A DNA stretch of 64,000 bases from Streptosporangium oxazolinicum. Its GTDB lineage: Bacteria > Actinomycetota > Actinomycetes > Streptosporangiales > Streptosporangiaceae. Both the position numbers and the translations under genes were made by a program. The DNA is taken from positions 124,001 through 188,000 of the forward strand of contig NZ_BAABAQ010000018.1 of NCBI RefSeq assembly GCF_039537505.1, given 5' to 3'. The notes beneath the pieces were generated by a model that made no database searches, was not told the DNA's origin, and saw nothing but the letters and a program-made list of their open reading frames with translations. Below are positions 60,890 to 64,000 of this stretch, piece by piece. Numbering within the stretch: position 1 is the first letter of the stretch; each line of letters begins with the position of its first letter.

Positions 60890-62296
60890 TCACGCGTTGG
60901 GGATGGTGTTGAGGTAGCCGATGGGGACGTTGGTGGAGTCGGGTTTGCCGAGGGTGACCCATTCGTCGTAGCTGAGGGGCTTTTTGTGGTTGTTGGTGAT
61001 GGCGTAGACGGTTCCGTCGGCGTGGTTGCGTAGGTAGGTGCCGTTGCGGGGGATGGCGGTGAAGGTGTTGATCCATTCGATGGGGACGTTGGTGGAGTCG
61101 GGTTCGCCGAGAGCGGTCCATTCGGGGAGGCTGAGGCCGTATTTGGCGCCTCCGGCGGTGAGGTAGACCGAGCCGTTGACGGGGTTGCGCAGGTAGGTGC
61201 CGTTGGTGGGTTCGGCGCCGATTTTGTTGATGAAGCCGATGGGGACGTTGGTGAAGGCGGGGGTGCCGAGGGTGTCGTATTGGGCGGGGGTGAGGCCGTA
61301 TTTGGCGGCTCCGGCGATGACGAAGATGCTGCCGTCGGCGTGGTTGCGTAGGTAGGTGCCGTTGCGGGGGGTGGTGCCGTAGGTGTTGATGAGCCGAACG
61401 GGGACGTTGACGGAGGCGGGTTGTCCCAGGGCGGTCCATTCGGCGAGGCTGAGGTCGTATTTGGCGCCTCCGGTGATGATGGAGATGCCGCCGCCGGAGG
61501 CGTTGCGCAGGTAGGTGCCGTCTCGGGGGGTTTGGGGCAGGGTGTTGAGCCAGCCTGCTGGGACGTTGGTGAGGGGGGCGCCTTCGTAGCCGGAGGCGTT
61601 GAGCTCGTCCATGCTGGTGAAGCGGACGGGTGCGCCGCCCGCGACGACCGCGACGGTCCCGTTGGGCTCCCGATACAAACGCCCCTCCACCGGCGTGACC
61701 GAACAGCCGTTGGCGCTGGCGACGTCGTTCCACTCCCTGCTGTTGCTCTGGCCGTACTCCACGCCGTTGAAGGTCGGGCGGACCCGCTCGCTGTCCGCCA
61801 CGCCCCAGGTGGCGCGCCCGTCGCCGTTGGCGTCGAAGGCCTGCTCGTAGTGCAGGTGGGGGCGGCCGTTGGAGGTCGGTCCGGTGGCTCCCACCTGTCC
61901 GATCTGCTGCCCCTGGGTGACGCGCTGGTTGACGCTGACCGACCGGGTCTTCAGGTGGATGTAGGTGGTGAACCAGCCGCCGCCGTGGTTGATCTGGATC
62001 ATGTTGCCGGCGTTGGAGTGGAAGGTGGACTGGACGACGGTGCCGGCGGCGGGCGCGATGAGCTTCGCCCCGTCGGTGCCGACCTGGTTGGGCTCCTTCA
62101 CCATGTCCAGCGCGGGGGCGTGCCCCCAGGTGTTGAGCTGCCACTTCTCCCCGCAGGGGAAGGGAAGCTGGAACGCCGGCGCCGCGGACGCCGCGTTCGC
62201 GGGCGCGGGGGCGGCCACGGTGAGGCTCGCCAGGGCGAGCGCCGTCACGGTGAACGTACGGCGGGCGCGGGAACTCCTGCCGGAGGTCCGGTTCAT
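60890..62296 (-). CDS. Secreted M23 peptidase with C-terminal five-repeat module
   Basis: 468 residues. The signal peptide MNRTSGRSSRARRTFTVTAL... ends NAASA. The M23/LytM domain (about 45-200) has WGHAPALDMV (zinc His and Asp), GNMIQINHGGGWFTTYIHL and GRPHLHYEQ (HxH). The C-terminal 265 residues hold five units of about 53 residues (NGTYLRNHADGSIFVIAG, AKYGLTPAQYDTLG, TNVPIGFINKI). That module is almost identical to the one in the next upstream gene. It probably cuts peptidoglycan cross-bridges, with the repeats binding the wall. Confidence 0.9.
   Translation of the reverse strand: MNRTSGRSSRARRTFTVTALALASLTVAAPAPANAASAAPAFQLPFPCGEKWQLNTWGHAPALDMVKEPNQVGTDGAKLIAPAAGTVVQSTFHSNAGNMIQINHGGGWFTTYIHLKTRSVSVNQRVTQGQQIGQVGATGPTSNGRPHLHYEQAFDANGDGRATWGVADSERVRPTFNGVEYGQSNSREWNDVASANGCSVTPVEGRLYREPNGTVAVVAGGAPVRFTSMDELNASGYEGAPLTNVPAGWLNTLPQTPRDGTYLRNASGGGISIITGGAKYDLSLAEWTALGQPASVNVPVRLINTYGTTPRNGTYLRNHADGSIFVIAGAAKYGLTPAQYDTLGTPAFTNVPIGFINKIGAEPTNGTYLRNPVNGSVYLTAGGAKYGLSLPEWTALGEPDSTNVPIEWINTFTAIPRNGTYLRNHADGTVYAITNNHKKPLSYDEWVTLGKPDSTNVPIGYLNTIPNA
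60895..61695. repeat. 801-bp direct repeat, copy 1
   Basis: Aligns without gaps to 62372-63172 (offset 1477) with only a handful of base changes. It codes for the C-terminal five-repeat module of the M23 peptidase. Confidence 0.93.
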
Positions 62297-62366
62297 CGGT
62301 GGTTCCTTTCGGGGGTGTCCGGTGATCTTGTCCGGGTCGTCATCAAGAGGCCCGGCATGCTTCGGG

Positions 62367-63797
62367 TCAGACGTTGGGGATGGTGTTGAGGTAGCCGATG
62401 GGGACGTTGGTGGAGTCGGGTTTGCCGAGGGCGACCCATTCGTCGTAGCTGAGGGGCTTTTTGCGGTTGTTGGTGATGGCGTAGACGGTTCCGTCGGCGT
62501 GGTTGCGCAGGTAGGTGCCGTTGCGGGGGATGGCGGTGAAGGTGTTGATCCATTCGATGGGGACGTTGGTGGAGTCGGGTTCGTCCAGGGCGGTCCATTC
62601 GGGGAGGCTGAGGCCGTATTTGGCGCCTCCGGCGGTGAGGTAGACCGAGCCGTTGACGGGGTTGCGCAGGTAGGTGCCGTTGGTGGGTTCGGCGCCGATT
62701 TTGTTGATGAAGCCGATGGGGACGTTGGTGAAGGCGGGGGTGCCGAGGGTGTCGTATTGGGCGGGGGTGAGGCCGTATTTGGCGGCTCCGGCGATGACGA
62801 AGATGCTGCCGTCGGCGTGGTTGCGTAGGTAGGTGCCGTTGCGGGGGGTGGTGCCGTAGGTGTTGATGAGCCGAACGGGGACGTTGACGGAGGCGGGTTG
62901 TCCCAGGGCGGTCCATTCGGCGAGGCTGAGGTCGTATTTGGCGCCTCCGGTGATGATGGAGATGCCGCCGCCGGAGGCGTTGCGCAGGTAGGTGCCGTCT
63001 CGGGGGGTTTGGGGCAGGGTGTTGAGCCAGCCTGCTGGGACGTTGGTGAGGGGGGCGCCTTCGTAGCCGGAGGCGTTGAGCTCGTCCATGCTGGTGAAGC
63101 GGACGGGTGCGCCGCCCGCGACGACCGCGACGGTCCCGTTGGGCTCCCGATACAGACGCCCCTCCACCGGCGCGGAGAGCACGGGCCAGATCGCGTTCAC
63201 GATGAGCTGCGCGTCGGCGGCCTGCGGCTGGTAGCGGTCGGGGTACGCCGACACCTGCACCGCCTGGCACACCTGGCCGATCGGCGCCGTCATCCAGCCG
63301 TTGTTCGGATACTTCGAGATCATCTTGTTCAGGAACGCGTTGGTCGCCCAGGTGGGATTGAGCCGCTGGTCCCTGGACCCCCACGAGGCGCGCTGCTGGA
63401 ACAGGCCCAGGCTGTCGTGGTCGAGTTCCTCGCTGATGTTGTCGATGCTCGTCTCGACGATCGTCGTCGTGATCGCGATGACCGCGGCCCGCGGGTTCAG
63501 GCCCCGGTCCTGGACCGCCTTGATCACCATGCGGGCGCAGGAGACGCGGTAGGCCGACATGTAACCGCGCATCTTGGCCCGCAGCGTGCCGTTGAGCTGG
63601 GTGGCCACCGACGCGTCGGACGGGGTGGTGCCCCGGGGGTCGCACGCGGCGAGGGCTCTGGCCACGTTCACGTCGCTCGCGTGCGGGACCGGGGTGGGGC
63701 TCGGTTCCGCGGCATGCGCGGGACCGGCGACCAGTCCCGCCGAGACCATGACGGTCATCGCCGCCAGGGCGGCGTGTGAGAGGAGTCTGCGGTTCAT
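62367..63797 (-). CDS. Secreted lysozyme-like/transglycosylase protein with the same repeat module
   Basis: 476 residues from ATG 63797 (GGAGAA 6 bases upstream). Signal peptide MNRRLLSHAALAAMTVMV... ends AHAAE. Residues about 75-215 form a lysozyme-like domain: AVIAITTTIVETSIDNI (candidate catalytic Glu) and HDSLGLFQQRASWGSRDQRL then NPTWATNAFLNKM, a pattern common in actinomycete wall hydrolases. The final 265 residues equal the M23 protein's module apart from a few substitutions (NRKKP for NHKKP, DEPDS for GEPDS). It lies 70 bases upstream of the M23 gene and is probably co-transcribed. Confidence 0.85.
   Translation of the reverse strand: MNRRLLSHAALAAMTVMVSAGLVAGPAHAAEPSPTPVPHASDVNVARALAACDPRGTTPSDASVATQLNGTLRAKMRGYMSAYRVSCARMVIKAVQDRGLNPRAAVIAITTTIVETSIDNISEELDHDSLGLFQQRASWGSRDQRLNPTWATNAFLNKMISKYPNNGWMTAPIGQVCQAVQVSAYPDRYQPQAADAQLIVNAIWPVLSAPVEGRLYREPNGTVAVVAGGAPVRFTSMDELNASGYEGAPLTNVPAGWLNTLPQTPRDGTYLRNASGGGISIITGGAKYDLSLAEWTALGQPASVNVPVRLINTYGTTPRNGTYLRNHADGSIFVIAGAAKYGLTPAQYDTLGTPAFTNVPIGFINKIGAEPTNGTYLRNPVNGSVYLTAGGAKYGLSLPEWTALDEPDSTNVPIEWINTFTAIPRNGTYLRNHADGTVYAITNNRKKPLSYDEWVALGKPDSTNVPIGYLNTIPNV
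62372..63172. repeat. 801-bp direct repeat, copy 2
   Basis: Partner of 60895-61695. Identity ends abruptly at CCTCCACCGGCG, after which the two genes are unrelated. Confidence 0.93.
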
Positions 63798-63925
63798 CGA
63801 AGTTTCTCCAGAAGAGGGTTGGGGGGTCACCGGACGGCGCCGTCGGCGATGAGGGTGCCGACGGCCGGTCGGCCGGGTTCGAAGGGAGTGGCGAGGGAGG
63901 CTCATCGCGATCCCTCGGACCGGGG

Positions 63926-63976
63926 CGTTCGGAGGCCCGGGTCGTTCGGAGGCTCGGGTCGTTCGGAAACCGGGTG
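63926..63976. repeat. Three tandem 17-bp units upstream of the wall-hydrolase operon
   Basis: CGTTCGGAGGCCCGGGT at 63926-63942, 63943-63959 and, less exactly, 63960-63976. Located about 130-180 bases upstream of the ATG at 63797, where a promoter or leader would be. Confidence 0.7.
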
Positions 63977-64000
63977 CGTGGACGAGTCCGCCGCGACACG

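Noticed and set aside
63798..64000. c-di-AMP (ydaO-type) riboswitch upstream of the wall-hydrolase genes
   Set aside because: Such switches often precede these genes in actinomycetes, but I could not find the conserved core elements; only 17-bp repeats are visible.

Overview
The window is very GC-rich, with strong G/C third-position bias, frequent GTG starts and many 4-base stop/start overlaps. This is an actinomycete. The eight-domain chaplin-type surface protein, the MFS-thymidylate kinase fusion, DUF5703, F420-style oxidoreductase and actinobacterial TopA fit a sporulating filamentous family such as Streptosporangiaceae. That placement is an inference from gene content, not a database result.

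Layout. 1-12.8 kb: 3' end of an SGNH hydrolase, a large secreted PQQ-type sugar dehydrogenase with PKD, CBM6 and F5/8C domains, a MocR regulator divergent from a PNPOx-like/LLM oxidoreductase pair, and a NarL-type two-component system divergent from an ABC ATPase/FtsX permease pair. 12.8-15.3 kb: a lower-GC three-gene cassette (unknown protein, MFS exporter, 2OG-oxygenase-like protein). 15.5-21.1 kb: a scarred region with two small Cys-rich zinc-type proteins, two small secreted proteins, a MITE-like inverted-repeat element, an IS5-type fragment, and a complete 1.5-kb IS that splits an HTH gene with a 5-bp target duplication. 21-26 kb: AraC and HxlR regulators, a RibD-like reductase, tRNA-Leu and an M20 peptidase. 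26-43 kb: chaplin locus, topA, metallophosphoesterase, MFS-tmk fusion, holB, an ECF sigma factor with a membrane partner, a GT4 pair and a RicT-like PSP1 protein.

43.4-50.2 kb is the most interesting part. A four-gene minus-strand operon encodes a nucleotide-cyclase-fold protein, a P-loop NTPase with long helical C-terminus, an SPFH protein and a DUF4407 membrane protein. It is divergent, across an exact 18-bp-arm palindrome, from a three-helix membrane protein that resembles Pycsar effectors. A Crp-type regulator with a plausible cyclic-nucleotide pocket follows. The cyclase-like protein's C-terminus and the NTPase's N-terminus share a short motif, as expected for homotypic adaptor pairing. 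I propose this as a candidate cyclic-nucleotide-linked conflict or stress system.

50.5-64 kb: a TAP-like lipoprotein hydrolase, and a tRNA-Thr whose 3' half is duplicated 3.2 kb downstream, bounding a small islet (four genes). Then come decayed gene fragments, an XRE-TPR regulator, a Tat-exported propeller protein, an ABM monooxygenase, and two adjacent cell-wall hydrolases (M23 and lysozyme-like) that share a nearly identical 801-bp 3' segment.
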